DNA of 64,000 nucleotides from Candidatus Dormiibacterota bacterium (GCA_035635555.1 DASQAT010000004.1:1-64000); one strand, 5' to 3'; positions 1-9,244 are shown, counted from the first letter of the stretch. A program made the numbers and translations. Notes: generated by a model not told the origin, from the letters alone.

Positions 1-5
1 CCGCC

Positions 6-740
6 ATGAAGAGACTCGCTCTTGGAATTGCCGCCGTTGTCTTTTCGACCGCCATCGTGTCCGCGGGCGCGCCCGCGAGCGGAGGGGTAGCGCCCTCCTG
101 GAACATGAACGCCACGATCATCGAGGCCTGCTCCTGCCCGATGTTCTGCCAGTGCTACTTCAACACTTCACCTTCCGGCGAGCACGGGAGTCATGGCGAG
201 GGAGGGCACTACTGCCGGTTCAACAACGCGTTCAAGGTCAACCGCGGGAGCTTCGGGAGCGTGAAGCTCGACAACGCCAAGTTCTGGGTGTCCGGGGATC
301 TGGGGGGCGATTTCTCCCAGGGGATGATGGACTGGGCGATCGTCACCTTCGACCGGGCGACCTCCAAGGAGCAGCGCGACGCCATCGCCACGATCCTCGG
401 TTCGGTCTACCCGGTGAAGTGGAACTCGCTGACCACGGCCGAGGGGGACATGACCTGGACGGCGGGCAAGGACGAGGCTCGCGCCCTCCTGGACGGCGGC
501 AAGACGGCGGAGGTGGCGCTCAAGCGCTTCGCCGGGATGACCGATGAGCCGGTGGTGATCAAGAACCTCAAGTACTGGGGCGTTCCGCGCAATGACGGCT
601 TCGTGATGATGCCGAACACGGTCGAGGCCTACCGGGTCGGCAACAAGCCGTTCGAGTACAAGGGCACGAACGGCTTCATGATCACCATCGACACCGCGTC
701 CAAAGACACGGCGCCGGCCGCCAAGAAGACCGGGAAGTAG
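6..740 (+). CDS. DUF1326-type exported protein
   Basis: This 244-residue protein of unknown function begins with a signal peptide (residues 1 to about 20, hydrophobic core then Ala-rich cleavage region). Immediately after it comes a Cys-rich block with Cys42, Cys44, Cys48 and Cys50 in the pattern CSCPMFCQC, and another Cys near 70. This pattern near the N-terminus is the hallmark of the DUF1326 family, whose role is unknown; the cysteines suggest metal or heme binding or redox chemistry (inference). The ATG lies only five bases from the window edge, so its ribosome-binding site is not visible. It ends next to the convergent ParB-fold gene, with no intergenic gap. Confidence 0.85.
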   Translation: MKRLALGIAAVVFSTAIVSAGAPASGGVAPSWNMNATIIEACSCPMFCQCYFNTSPSGEHGSHGEGGHYCRFNNAFKVNRGSFGSVKLDNAKFWVSGDLGGDFSQGMMDWAIVTFDRATSKEQRDAIATILGSVYPVKWNSLTTAEGDMTWTAGKDEARALLDGGKTAEVALKRFAGMTDEPVVIKNLKYWGVPRNDGFVMMPNTVEAYRVGNKPFEYKGTNGFMITIDTASKDTAPAAKKTGK

Positions 741-1703
741 TCAGGCCGGAGGCGGGGCGGCGAACACCGCCGAGCGGGCGATGTCCTCCTGCCGGATCTT
801 CCCGGCGTCGAAGGCCTGAAGCGCCGCGATGAGCCTGTCCATCGTCTGATCGAAGCCCGGCAGCGTCTTGCGGGCGCGGCCGAGGGGATTGCAGCGCGCC
901 AGGACGAAGTTCTTCACGAACGGGTGGTTGATCCCGCGCCGTTTCAGCCTGTCGACGATCTCCTTGAGACGGGCGTCTGCCGTCTCGACCCGCGCCGCCC
1001 GCTCCTGGCGCGTGCCGTAGGAGCTCTTCAGGGAGGACTTCAGGAACCGGTCGACCCTCCTCAGGATCGGAGAGAAGGCGCCGCCCGCGAAACGCGGGTG
1101 CTTCTCGTACAGGAGACCGAGCGTCAGGAAGTAGGGCTCTTCGAACTGGAAGGCGAATGCCTCCTCGTCGCGCTTCTCCCCCCGCTCGATCAGACCGCGG
1201 TACATCCGGATGACCTCGAGCGACTTTTCCTTGAGGTTGTGCGCCTTCTCCGTGTTGAGGGCCAGGATCTGGAAGGCGACCTGCGTCTCCGGGATGACGA
1301 TCGCAGGCACGAACGCGGCCTTCAGCTTCTCGAGGACGTGCCGCCGGTGGTTCCCGTTGGGCGTCCAGTACCCGCCGTCCGCGCGGACCGCGACGACCGG
1401 GTCGACGAAGCGATCGATCTTCTTGATCACCTTCAGCAGCCGCTCGGCGTGCGCCTTCGAGAGATCGCGCTGGTAGGGGGTCGGCTGGACCTTGTCGCGC
1501 GGCAGCAGGGCGAAGATCTGCCAGTGCCCGCCGACCGGCTCTCGGTAGACGGCCAGGGCGCTCCCTCCGTCCTTTTCGATCTGCCCGGCCAGCTGGATGA
1601 CCTCGGCCGGCGGTTCCTTGTCTTCCGGATGAACGGCGAACCCCAGGCGCTCCACGGTCTGCTCCTCCGCCCCCGGCCGGCCGGGAGAGCCGGCCGCGGA
1701 CAC
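741..1703 (-). CDS. ParB/sulfiredoxin-fold protein
   Basis: This is a 320-residue cytoplasmic protein. Residues about 60-140 look like a ParB N-terminal (ParB/sulfiredoxin fold) domain: a PYQRDLS segment, then an NGNHRRHVLEKL box equivalent to the G.RR motif of ParB, followed by a hydrophobic VPAIVIP strand. There is no recognisable helix-turn-helix partner domain and no parA next to it, so chromosome partition is unlikely. The C-terminal half is charged, helical and unrecognised. The start is GTG at 1703; a shorter start is possible because the first 18 residues are low-complexity. Function unknown; nucleic-acid or nucleotide binding is an inference from the fold. Confidence 0.7.
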   Translation of the reverse strand: MSAAGSPGRPGAEEQTVERLGFAVHPEDKEPPAEVIQLAGQIEKDGGSALAVYREPVGGHWQIFALLPRDKVQPTPYQRDLSKAHAERLLKVIKKIDRFVDPVVAVRADGGYWTPNGNHRRHVLEKLKAAFVPAIVIPETQVAFQILALNTEKAHNLKEKSLEVIRMYRGLIERGEKRDEEAFAFQFEEPYFLTLGLLYEKHPRFAGGAFSPILRRVDRFLKSSLKSSYGTRQERAARVETADARLKEIVDRLKRRGINHPFVKNFVLARCNPLGRARKTLPGFDQTMDRLIAALQAFDAGKIRQEDIARSAVFAAPPPA

Positions 1704-1767
1704 CGCGAACCTTACCGCGAAGCCCCGCGGACGGGCAAGTGAACCTCCTCCGGGTTAGAATGTTTCC

Positions 1768-2085
1768 ATGAGAAGACTCCTGACTGTTGTGGGCCCCGCG
1801 CTTCTGGTCGTCGCGCTGTTCATCCCGACGGTCGCGGCGGGCGAGCGCGGCCGCTTTCCAGGTTTCGTGTACACCTCCCCGGAGGCCATCCAGGATGCGC
1901 AGGCGGCCCTGGTGGCGCTCAAGTATCTCGAGGAGAAGGGACACAAGGCCGGAGAGTGGGACGAGCCGACGCGCGCGGCCACCCGAAGCTTCCAGCGCGA
2001 TCACTTCCTGCGACCGGACGGGCGGCTCGACAGGGACACCATGGCCCTGCTCATGAGCCACAGACCCCGGACCAGGGAGCGCTGA
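1768..2085 (+). CDS. Small exported peptidoglycan-binding-domain protein
   Basis: This 105-residue protein has a signal peptide (residues 1-24, ending in an AxA-like site). The rest is a single peptidoglycan_binding_1-like repeat (about 36-100): an Ala-rich helix, a GHKAGEWDEPTRAATRSFQR segment matching the G..dG..G..T..A...FQ pattern, and a final D..T...L helix. It probably sits in the periplasm attached to cell wall. A TAGAAT box at 1756-1761 ends only six bases before the ATG, so the transcript may be leaderless. It is convergent with the pilin gene; the stop codons abut. Confidence 0.75.
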   Translation: MRRLLTVVGPALLVVALFIPTVAAGERGRFPGFVYTSPEAIQDAQAALVALKYLEEKGHKAGEWDEPTRAATRSFQRDHFLRPDGRLDRDTMALLMSHRPRTRER

Positions 2086-2553
2086 CTACTGCTGCGCGCC
2101 CCCGGGCCACTGGTAGAACGAGTTGTTGGTGAAGATGATGTCGCAGTTGAAGTTGGCCGTGGCGCCGCCCGGACTCGTGCCGGAGACTCCGTCGGCCCCG
2201 TAGCTGGTGATCGTGTAGACGGTGCCGGCGGAGTTCGTATCGATGTGCCAGGAGTTGCTCCAGCCGTCCCCGGGCGGGACCGTCTTCAAGTAAAGCGAGA
2301 CGTAGCCGCTGAGGACCTGGGCGTTCGCGTCGGTGAGACTCTTGGGATAGGTGTTGTTGTCCACGGCGTAGGACTCGAGGGCGTTCCCGATCGTCTTGAT
2401 GTCGGCGAGGGTCCGGCTCTGCTTGGCCTTGTTCATCGCGTTCCGGAGATTGGGGATGGCGATGGCGGCGATGAGCCCGATGATCGCCACGACGATCAGG
2501 AGCTCGATGAGGGTGAAGCCGGAGTCATTTTTCGACTGGCTCGATCGATCCAT
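2086..2553 (-). CDS. Type IV pilin / type II secretion major pseudopilin-like protein
   Basis: This is a 155-residue prepilin. A short positively charged leader ends in Gly12, followed by the class III cleavage/methylation signature FTLIELL and a continuous hydrophobic helix (13-35) ending in AIPNLRNAMNKAK. The next segment (AxQSRTLADIKTIGNALESYAVDNNTYP, split here) resembles GspG/PilE pseudopilins. The C-terminal domain is Gly/Ser/Asn-rich with one visible Cys and no pair for a disulfide. No other secretion or pilus assembly gene is nearby, so it must use a system encoded elsewhere. Prepilin peptidase would be required for maturation. Confidence 0.88.
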   Translation of the reverse strand: MDRSSQSKNDSGFTLIELLIVVAIIGLIAAIAIPNLRNAMNKAKQSRTLADIKTIGNALESYAVDNNTYPKSLTDANAQVLSGYVSLYLKTVPPGDGWSNSWHIDTNSAGTVYTITSYGADGVSGTSPGGATANFNCDIIFTNNSFYQWPGGAQQ

Positions 2554-2599
2554 CCCGCGGACACCTCCGCAAAAGGGCAGTCAGTCTAGCACGCGCCGG

Positions 2600-2665
2600 T
2601 TCCCGATCGCCCGCGCGATGGTGTTAATACGCACGGCCGCGCCCCGGCGTCTAGACGATCGGGAA
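2600..2665. repeat. 10-bp inverted repeat in the pilin upstream region
   Basis: TTCCCGATCG (2600-2609) and CGATCGGGAA (2656-2665) are perfect inverted repeats separated by 46 bp, in the 130-bp gap between the pilin start and the end of the dehydratase gene. No T-tract follows on either strand, so a simple intrinsic terminator is not supported. It may be a protein-binding site or a factor-dependent stop. Confidence 0.4.
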
Positions 2666-2683
2666 GCCCGGCGGCGCCGGGGC

Positions 2684-3670
2684 TCAATCCTGGCCCGGAA
2701 GTCCCAGGAGCAGGGTCGGGTCGACGTTGCCGCCGCTCAAGACCAGGACCGTCGGGACGTCGTAGGTCCGGGCCGCCCCGGACATCAGGGCGGCGACCCC
2801 GACGGCACCGCTCCATTCGACCAGGAGGTGCTCCGTCCTGAGAAGAAACGCCGCGGCCTCCTTGATCGCTTCGTCCGGGACCGTCACGACGTCCGACACG
2901 AAGGCGCGGCAGACGGCGAAGGTCAGGTCGCCCGGGCGTGAGGGGAGCAGGCCGTCGGCGATGGAGCGCACGCCCCGGAGGGTCTCCGGCGCCCCGGCCC
3001 GCAGCGACGTCGACATCTTGGCCGCTCCCTGGGGCTCCACTCCGATCACCCGGATGCCGGAGCGGTGATAGGCGCAGGCGAGGGCCACTCCGGACACGAG
3101 CCCCCCTCCGCCGACCGGTACCAGGACGGTGCCGACATCAGGCATCTGCTCCAGGATCTCCACGCCGCAGGTCGACTGCCCGGCGATGATCCAGGGATGA
3201 TCGAACGGGGGCACCATCGTCAGACCGCGCTCCTTCTCGAGCGCCTCGGCCCGCTCCTTGCGCTCGATCGACGTCGTCCCGACCCGGTGCACCTCGGCCC
3301 CGAGCGACCGCACCCGCTCGAGCTTCAGGAGGGGTGCGGTCTCCGGCATCACCACGACCGCCTTCGTCCCCGCCCGGCGCGCGGCGAGCGCCACGGCGAT
3401 CCCGTGGTTCCCCGAGGAGTACGTCAGGACGCCCCGTTCGCGACCGGCGGGCGACAGGCGCGCGATGAAGTTGGTCGCGCCGCGCATCTTGAATGCCCCG
3501 CCCGACTGCAGACTCTCGCACTTGTAGGCCACCTTGTGTCCAAAGCGCTCCGACAGTTCCTCGGACACGAGCAACGGCGTCACACGCGCGTTCTTCGCCA
3601 CGCGCGGCCTCGCCTCGCGCAGGTCCTGGGGTCCCAGGCCTTCCTTCTGGAAATCCACCTCGTCCGTCAT
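2684..3670 (-). CDS. PLP-dependent threonine/serine dehydratase
   Basis: This 328-residue fold-type II PLP enzyme belongs to the serine/threonine dehydratase and serine racemase family, which deaminates Thr to 2-oxobutanoate or Ser to pyruvate. Lys61 in SGGAFKMRGA is the expected Schiff-base lysine; a glycine-rich phosphate-binding loop (PVGGGGLVSG) lies near residue 170 and the SSGNHG motif near 87. There is no C-terminal ACT regulatory domain, so it resembles the catabolic or racemase-like forms rather than biosynthetic IlvA. I chose the ATG at 3670, with a GGAG upstream, over an upstream in-frame start that would add 21 low-complexity residues. Confidence 0.88.
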   Translation of the reverse strand: MTDEVDFQKEGLGPQDLREARPRVAKNARVTPLLVSEELSERFGHKVAYKCESLQSGGAFKMRGATNFIARLSPAGRERGVLTYSSGNHGIAVALAARRAGTKAVVVMPETAPLLKLERVRSLGAEVHRVGTTSIERKERAEALEKERGLTMVPPFDHPWIIAGQSTCGVEILEQMPDVGTVLVPVGGGGLVSGVALACAYHRSGIRVIGVEPQGAAKMSTSLRAGAPETLRGVRSIADGLLPSRPGDLTFAVCRAFVSDVVTVPDEAIKEAAAFLLRTEHLLVEWSGAVGVAALMSGAARTYDVPTVLVLSGGNVDPTLLLGLPGQD

Positions 3671-3816
3671 GCCGGAGTCTCCGCCGCGGAACGGGAAGTC
3701 CGTATCTTCCCCCAACGCCCCCCGCCGCGGCAACCCGGACGCCCCCTGAATCGAAGATCGCCCTACGCCGGCGGCCGCGCGGACCTTATAATGTCGGGCA
3801 GGGCGAAGGGAGACGC

Positions 3817-4938
3817 ATGTTTGCCAAGGAAGGACTCGAAGGGGTCGTCGCGGCGCGCACGGGGCTGAGTCTCATCGACGGCGAGAAGGGACGTCTCGGC
3901 TACCGCGGCTACTCCATCCACGACCTGGCCGAGAGCTCGACGTTCGAAGAGGTCGTGCATCTCCTGTGGTACGGCGAGCTGCCGACCCGCGCCCAGCTCG
4001 AGCAGACGCGCAAGGACCTGTCCTCGCAGCGCGCCCTTCACCCGGACGCCCTCGATCTCTTGAAGACCTTCGCCAGGGACGCCTCGCCGATGGACATGAT
4101 GCGCACGGTGGTGTCGGTCCTGGCGATCCACGACCCGGACGTGCACGACTCGACCCGCGAGGCGAACCTTCGAAAGGGGATCCGCCTGACGGCGCAGATG
4201 CCGACCCTCGTCACGGCCCATGACAGGCTGCGCAAGGGGAAGGACCCCATCCCACCCGACCCGGGTCTCGGTCACGCGGCGAATTACCTGGCGATGCTGC
4301 ACGGCACCAGGCCGGAGCCCCTCGCCACGCGCGCCCTGGACGTCGCCATGATTCTGCAGATGGACCATGGCCTCAACGCCTCGACCTTCGCCGCGCGCGT
4401 CACCGCCGGAACGCTGGCCGACCTGCACGCCGCGGTCACCTCGGCCGTCGGCACGCTCAAGGGGCCGCTGCACGGCGGGGCCAACCACGACGTGATGGTC
4501 ATGCTGCGCACCATAGGCGAGGTGGAGAAGGCGGCCGAGTTCGTGCGCATGGAGCTCCTGCAGAAGAAGAAGATCCCCGGCTTCGGACACCGGGTCTACC
4601 GCACCATCGACCCGCGCGCCCTGCACCTGCGCTCGCTCTCCGAGAAGCTCGGCAAGGCGGTGGGACAGGAGAAGTGGTTCCAGATGTCGGCGGTCATCGA
4701 GAAGACCTGCAAGGAGCTGAAGAATCTCAACCCGAACGTCGACTTCTACGCCGCGTCGGTCTACTTCATGCTCGGGTTCGAGATGGATCTGTTCACGCCC
4801 ATCTTCGCCTGCAGCCGCGCCCCCGGCTGGATCGCCCACGTCATCGAGCAGCACACCGACAACCGGCTCATCCGGCCGCTCGAGGAGTACATCGGCCCGC
4901 CGGAGCGGCCGTACGTGCCATTGGACAAGCGCGTTTGA
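3817..4938 (+). CDS. gltA: Citrate synthase (short, dimeric type)
   Basis: This 373-residue enzyme would condense oxaloacetate with acetyl-CoA (or propionyl-CoA for a methylcitrate synthase). The length matches the short Gram-positive/archaeal class. Visible active-site blocks are MDHGLNASTFAAR, GPLHGGANHDVM and the family signature PGFGHRVYRTIDPRA. The C-terminus (RPLEEYIGPPERPYVPLDKR) also fits the family. The ATG at 3817 follows a GGGAGA purine stretch. A perfect TATAAT at 3787-3792 may be its -10 box, though no convincing -35 is visible. Distinguishing citrate from 2-methylcitrate synthase is not possible here; no prp genes are nearby, which favours the former. Confidence 0.92.
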   Translation: MFAKEGLEGVVAARTGLSLIDGEKGRLGYRGYSIHDLAESSTFEEVVHLLWYGELPTRAQLEQTRKDLSSQRALHPDALDLLKTFARDASPMDMMRTVVSVLAIHDPDVHDSTREANLRKGIRLTAQMPTLVTAHDRLRKGKDPIPPDPGLGHAANYLAMLHGTRPEPLATRALDVAMILQMDHGLNASTFAARVTAGTLADLHAAVTSAVGTLKGPLHGGANHDVMVMLRTIGEVEKAAEFVRMELLQKKKIPGFGHRVYRTIDPRALHLRSLSEKLGKAVGQEKWFQMSAVIEKTCKELKNLNPNVDFYAASVYFMLGFEMDLFTPIFACSRAPGWIAHVIEQHTDNRLIRPLEEYIGPPERPYVPLDKRV

Positions 4939-5002
4939 AGCTCGAGCCCTTGAACCCCCCGGGTCGATGTGAGAGGATCGAGACCTGCCGCGGAGGACGA
5001 GC

Positions 5003-5392
5003 ATGCCGGCGCCGGCCGACTACAAGAACAAGTTCCTGAAGAAGCCGCCGAAGCGTCTGGCGGTCATCGACCAGAACTCCTGCTCCGGCTGCGCCAACTC
5101 TCCCGCCTGCGTGGCCTTCTGCGAGACGGTGACGGTCAAGGACGCGGTGGTGGACGCCATCCGGTACGTGTCGAGCCCGGATGCGCCGAACAATCTTGCG
5201 ATCATCGAGTATGACAAGTGCATCGGCTGCGCCCTGTGCGCGGAAGTCTGTCCGTGGGAGGCGATCACCATGTACAACTTCGAAGAGGCCTGGGACGTGG
5301 CGCCCGAGGTGACGCTGGTGCCGTACAGCGAGGAGATCGACGTCAACCGCAGTCCGGAGGGGAACGAAGCCGCCGCAGCCCCTGCCACCTAG
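5003..5392 (+). CDS. Ferredoxin with two [4Fe-4S] sites
   Basis: This is a 129-residue cytoplasmic electron carrier. Two cluster motifs are visible: a non-standard CxxCx5CxxxC block near residues 28-41 (CSGCANSPACVAFC) and a classical CxxCxxCxxxCP block near 73-84 (CIGCALCAEVCP), separated by about 35 residues. The C-terminal tail is acidic and Ala-rich. It lies downstream of citrate synthase with a 64-bp gap and upstream of the MocA-like transferase, possibly one transcript. No dedicated oxidoreductase partner is encoded next to it. The longer first spacing may bind a cluster with altered potential (inference). Confidence 0.88.
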   Translation: MPAPADYKNKFLKKPPKRLAVIDQNSCSGCANSPACVAFCETVTVKDAVVDAIRYVSSPDAPNNLAIIEYDKCIGCALCAEVCPWEAITMYNFEEAWDVAPEVTLVPYSEEIDVNRSPEGNEAAAAPAT

Positions 5393-5461
5393 GAGAATCG
5401 ATCGAGGCCGGTCGCGCCCGCCAGAATCCGCGACCGGTCCTGTACCCGGAGGGACGTCCCG

Positions 5462-6097
5462 ATGGACGTGGTCGCACTTCTTCTCGCCGCCGGCGAGTCG
5501 GAGCGCATGGGGACCCCGAAGGCGCTCCTGGAATGGCGCGGTCAACCCCTCCTGTCGCATCAGATCCAGCAGGTCCAGAAGAGCCGTGTGAACGAGTGCT
5601 TCGTCGTCCTGGGCAAGGGGGCGGAGCTCCTGCTGCCGCTGGTGCGCTCGCCGATGCGGCCCGGCTGGAAGGCCCGCCCCGTTTACAACCCGCTCTACCG
5701 CGAGGGGAAGTCCGCCTCGATCCAGGCCGGCCTGGCGGCCGTGGCCACGCCGCCCGACGGGATCCTCGTGGCCTCGGTCGATCAGCCGCTGGACGTGGAA
5801 CTCCTGAACGCGCTCCTGAGCACCGCCGAGACCGAGTGGGAGAAGTGCGACGCGGCGGGAAGGCGCAGCATCATCGTGCCGGCCTTCCACGGGCGCCCCG
5901 GCCACCCGCCGCTGTTCCGGGGCTCGCTGTTCGCCGAGCTGATGGGGATCAGCGAGGAGACGCACGGGCTGAAGGCGGTCGTGCGCAGGACCCCGGCGCG
6001 CGTCATGCATCTTCCCTGGGACGATTCCGGGATCCTGCTCAACCTGAACACTCCGCTGGACCTGCCGTCTATCGCGGCGCGGCGGGAGCTGCGCTGA
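5462..6097 (+). CDS. MocA/MobA-like nucleotidyltransferase
   Basis: This 211-residue single-domain NTP transferase carries the N-terminal signature LLAAGESERMGTPKALL (residues 6-22), the Rossmann-like nucleotide-binding loop of molybdenum-cofactor cytidylyl/guanylyltransferases and related sugar-nucleotide enzymes. An SVDQPLD segment supplies the expected metal-binding Asp, and a later GRPGHPPLF block matches the MocA subgroup, which activates molybdopterin with CTP. No molybdoenzyme or other Mo-cofactor gene is adjacent. The assignment to MocA rather than another pyrophosphorylase is probable, not certain. Confidence 0.75.
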   Translation: MDVVALLLAAGESERMGTPKALLEWRGQPLLSHQIQQVQKSRVNECFVVLGKGAELLLPLVRSPMRPGWKARPVYNPLYREGKSASIQAGLAAVATPPDGILVASVDQPLDVELLNALLSTAETEWEKCDAAGRRSIIVPAFHGRPGHPPLFRGSLFAELMGISEETHGLKAVVRRTPARVMHLPWDDSGILLNLNTPLDLPSIAARRELR

Positions 6098-6190
6098 CGG
6101 GACGGAGCCGCACTCCCACGGAATCGCAGTCCACGGCTGATTTCCCTCGATCTCCACCCGGCTCGCCGTATACTTCCGGGCTCCATCCTT

Positions 6191-9100
6191 ATGAATACGG
6201 ATCAACGCCGGATCGCCCGTCTCCTGCCGATCGCCCTGGCTCTCTGCCTCGCCCTGTCCGCCTCCGCCGGCGGCGGGACGGCCTTCGGGGCCGGAGGTCC
6301 CGGGGCGCGGGTGGCGGTCCGCTCCGGCGACCCCGCCCCCGTGGCGATCGGCGTAGGTGCCCGGTTCGACAGTATCGCCATGACGCCGGACGCCCTCCTG
6401 TTCATCGACGCGGCCGGCAGCGCCCTGTTCGAGAAGCGCGCCGGCGAGCTGCGCATCCTGGCGCACGCCGGCGACGCGGGCGCCTCGGGGAGAACGATCG
6501 CCTCGCTCCGGGCCGTCTCGGCGGGGGCCGATGGGACGATCGCGTTCCTGGCGCTCCTCCCCGATCGACGCGAGGCGATCTTCCGGATCGGACCCGGCGG
6601 CGGGCTGCCCGAGGAGGTGGTGGCGGCCCAGGACGTCCTGGAGCTGCGGGACGGCCCTGCGACCGTCGGATTCATGGACCCTCCGGTGGTGGATTCCGGC
6701 GGGGCGGTCATCGCGTCGATCCGTTTCCTCGAGGTACCGGGGGCGATCGTCAGGTTTCCGGTCGGCGCCGCCCCGCAGATCGTCATCGAGACCGGCGACC
6801 CGCTCGGGGGGGGTGAGTTCGTGGCCCCCTTCGCGGCCCCGGCGGTGAACGCCTCGGGCCGCATCGCGTTCACGGCGTCGCTCCTCACGGGGGAGGGGGT
6901 CGTGTGCACGGTGGCCCCGGGAGAGACGCCGATCCTCCTGTCCCTCTTCGCTTCCCCGTCCGGATCGCTGTCGCCGGTCCTGACGACGAATCCGCCGGCG
7001 ATCAACGATACCGGACTGGTCGCCTTTCTTCTGGTCGATCGCGGAACGGTCCGGGTCTACAGCACCGGGGGGGGCTTCTCGTTCCTGGTCGCGGGCCCCG
7101 GCTCGTTGGCGCCGGGGGGCGGAAGATTCACGGAGATCACCGAGTTCCACCCCGCGATCGACGCGGCCGGCCGGGTGCTGTTCGGGGGCGTGCGTTCGAA
7201 CGGAAGGAAGGGGTTCTACCTGTCCAACGGCATCCCCTCGATACTGGTCGAGCAGGGAATGCCGGCGGGCCCGTCGGGGACCTTCACCGGGCTCGAGTCC
7301 GAGCCGGCCTCCGGCGCCGCCGCGGCACGCGGGATGGACGGGATCCTCCACGTCGCGGCCTCGGCCACCGCCGCCGCGGGGATCTTCTCGGTCGGAGGCG
7401 GGGTCACGGCGCTCGAGGTGGGGAGCGACGATCCCATTCCCGGGCCGCGGTTCGTGTCGTTCCTCGATCAGCGGGTCCCGCTCGGAGGGGGCGGACCGTC
7501 GCTCGCGCCCGGGGGCCTGATGATCTTCGACGCGCGGGTCACCACCGGACGGCGCGGCCTGTTCGCGCGCGATCGTTCGGGGACGATCCGCCTCCTGGCC
7601 ATGGACGGGGACGCGGCGGAGGATGGCGGCCGCTTCGTGGGCGACCGGTTCGCCTACGCTTCGATCAACGACGGCGGAACCTTCGCCTTCCTCGGCGAGG
7701 CGTTCGATCCGTCCCGTCCCCCGGCAATGTCCCTGTTCTACGGCTCGATCGACGGTGGTCCGGTGCGGCGGATCGTCGACACGGAGCTCCTCCCGCCGGG
7801 GGCCGCGCTGGCGGTCGCACCGGGGTCCGGGGATCGCGTCAAGGGGGCCCCGTCGCGTCTGAACCTCCTCGGGCAGATCGCCGTGCCGGTGGCGCAACCG
7901 GACGGCACGTCGATCCTGATGGGATACGACGGCACGGCGCTGTTCCGGATCGCGGGGCCGGGGGACCCGGTCCCGGGCGGAGGAACCATCACGACCGCCT
8001 TCACCGGCTCGCTGTTCACAGGAAAGCCGGTGCCGCCGGTGCTCGACGACGGAGGCCGCCTTCTCTTCGGGGCCCAGATCGCATCGGGCGAGTCGGCGCT
8101 CTACGCAGAGAACCTGACGCCGTCGGGCGGCGGCGTCCCGGAGCGGGTGCTGGGGTCGGGGGACGAGGTCGAGGGAGGCAGGCTGAGCCCGTTCGAGCTG
8201 CAGGCGTTCGACTCGGATCAGGCGGGGAGGATCGCCTTCCAGGCGATCTACAGCGAGGAGTTCGATTTCGCGGACTTCGTCACCGGTCCGGGCCCCGCCG
8301 CGCGCCTCGCCGCGCGCTTCGACCCGATCCTCGATCGCGGATTCGTCCTGTCTGTCCTGCCGCTGCTCGCTGTCCTCGATCAGGGGAGAGTGGGGTACGG
8401 GATCGAGCTGTTCGACGGATCCGAGATGATCGTCGTCTCCGATCCAGGCTCGGGCTCCGACCCGGACGTCCTGGCGGAGACCTCCGGACCGTCGCCGGAT
8501 GGCGGTGCCTATCTTTCGTTCCGCTCCGCCCTTCGCGACCCCGGTCGTCTCGCCACCGACGGACGCGGCACGATCGCCCTGGCCGCGTCGACGACCGCCG
8601 GACCGGAGGAGATCGTCCTGTTCGGCGCGTCGAACGCCGCCCCGGCCGCTGAAGCCGGCCCCGATCTCATCGCCGAGTGCGCGGGCCCGGAAGGCGCCGG
8701 GGTCACGCTGGACGGCAGCGCTTCGTCCGACCCGGACGGTGACGCGCTCTCGTACCGTTGGACCGGGGCGTTCGGTGAGGCCACCGGTCCCCGGCCGAAG
8801 GTGACGCTCCCCCTGGGCGCGTCGATCGTCACCCTGGTCGTCGACGACGGGCAGGTCTCGAGCGCGCCGGACACGGTCCGGGTCGAGGTGCGCGACACCC
8901 TGCCGCCGTCGATCACGATCGCCGCGACGCCCTCGATCCTCTGGCCGCCCGACGGGCGTCTCGCCGACGTTGCGGTCGCAGTCCAGGTCTCCGACCGCTG
9001 CGATCCGGTCCCCGCCGTCGTCCTGAGCGGGGTCGCAAGCAGCGAGCCCGGGACCGGCCGCCCCGGGCCCTGGATGTCGGGCGCGGGCACAGGGACCGAC

Positions 9101-9244
9101 GATCGCGCGGTTTCCCTGCGCGCCGAACGCGCCGGCGCCGGGCCCGGCCGCACCTACACGCTCACCTACAGCGCGACCGATGCGTCCGGCAACTCGGCCG
9201 CCGCCGTCACGACCGTGTCCGTCCCGCACGATCAGCGCCGCTAG
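6191..9244 (+). CDS. Large exported repeat protein with PKD-like and LWPP C-terminal domains
   Basis: This is a 1017-residue exported protein of unknown function. A signal peptide (about 1-32) is followed by roughly 780 residues of degenerate repeats, each with a GDP.PGGG.F turn, an N..G.IAF strand and a G.(A/G)(L/I)(Y/F) strand, a pattern typical of beta-propeller-like surface proteins. Residues about 815-900 form a PKD/Ig-like domain (DGSASSDPDGDALSYRW). Residues about 905-1017 form a module with LWPPDG, RAERAGAGPGRTYTLTYSA and TDASGN, closely matching the C-terminus of the protein at 27219-32873. No anchor or sorting signal is obvious. A TATACT box at 6169-6174 may be its -10. Confidence 0.75.
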   Translation: MNTDQRRIARLLPIALALCLALSASAGGGTAFGAGGPGARVAVRSGDPAPVAIGVGARFDSIAMTPDALLFIDAAGSALFEKRAGELRILAHAGDAGASGRTIASLRAVSAGADGTIAFLALLPDRREAIFRIGPGGGLPEEVVAAQDVLELRDGPATVGFMDPPVVDSGGAVIASIRFLEVPGAIVRFPVGAAPQIVIETGDPLGGGEFVAPFAAPAVNASGRIAFTASLLTGEGVVCTVAPGETPILLSLFASPSGSLSPVLTTNPPAINDTGLVAFLLVDRGTVRVYSTGGGFSFLVAGPGSLAPGGGRFTEITEFHPAIDAAGRVLFGGVRSNGRKGFYLSNGIPSILVEQGMPAGPSGTFTGLESEPASGAAAARGMDGILHVAASATAAAGIFSVGGGVTALEVGSDDPIPGPRFVSFLDQRVPLGGGGPSLAPGGLMIFDARVTTGRRGLFARDRSGTIRLLAMDGDAAEDGGRFVGDRFAYASINDGGTFAFLGEAFDPSRPPAMSLFYGSIDGGPVRRIVDTELLPPGAALAVAPGSGDRVKGAPSRLNLLGQIAVPVAQPDGTSILMGYDGTALFRIAGPGDPVPGGGTITTAFTGSLFTGKPVPPVLDDGGRLLFGAQIASGESALYAENLTPSGGGVPERVLGSGDEVEGGRLSPFELQAFDSDQAGRIAFQAIYSEEFDFADFVTGPGPAARLAARFDPILDRGFVLSVLPLLAVLDQGRVGYGIELFDGSEMIVVSDPGSGSDPDVLAETSGPSPDGGAYLSFRSALRDPGRLATDGRGTIALAASTTAGPEEIVLFGASNAAPAAEAGPDLIAECAGPEGAGVTLDGSASSDPDGDALSYRWTGAFGEATGPRPKVTLPLGASIVTLVVDDGQVSSAPDTVRVEVRDTLPPSITIAATPSILWPPDGRLADVAVAVQVSDRCDPVPAVVLSGVASSEPGTGRPGPWMSGAGTGTDDRAVSLRAERAGAGPGRTYTLTYSATDASGNSAAAVTTVSVPHDQRR

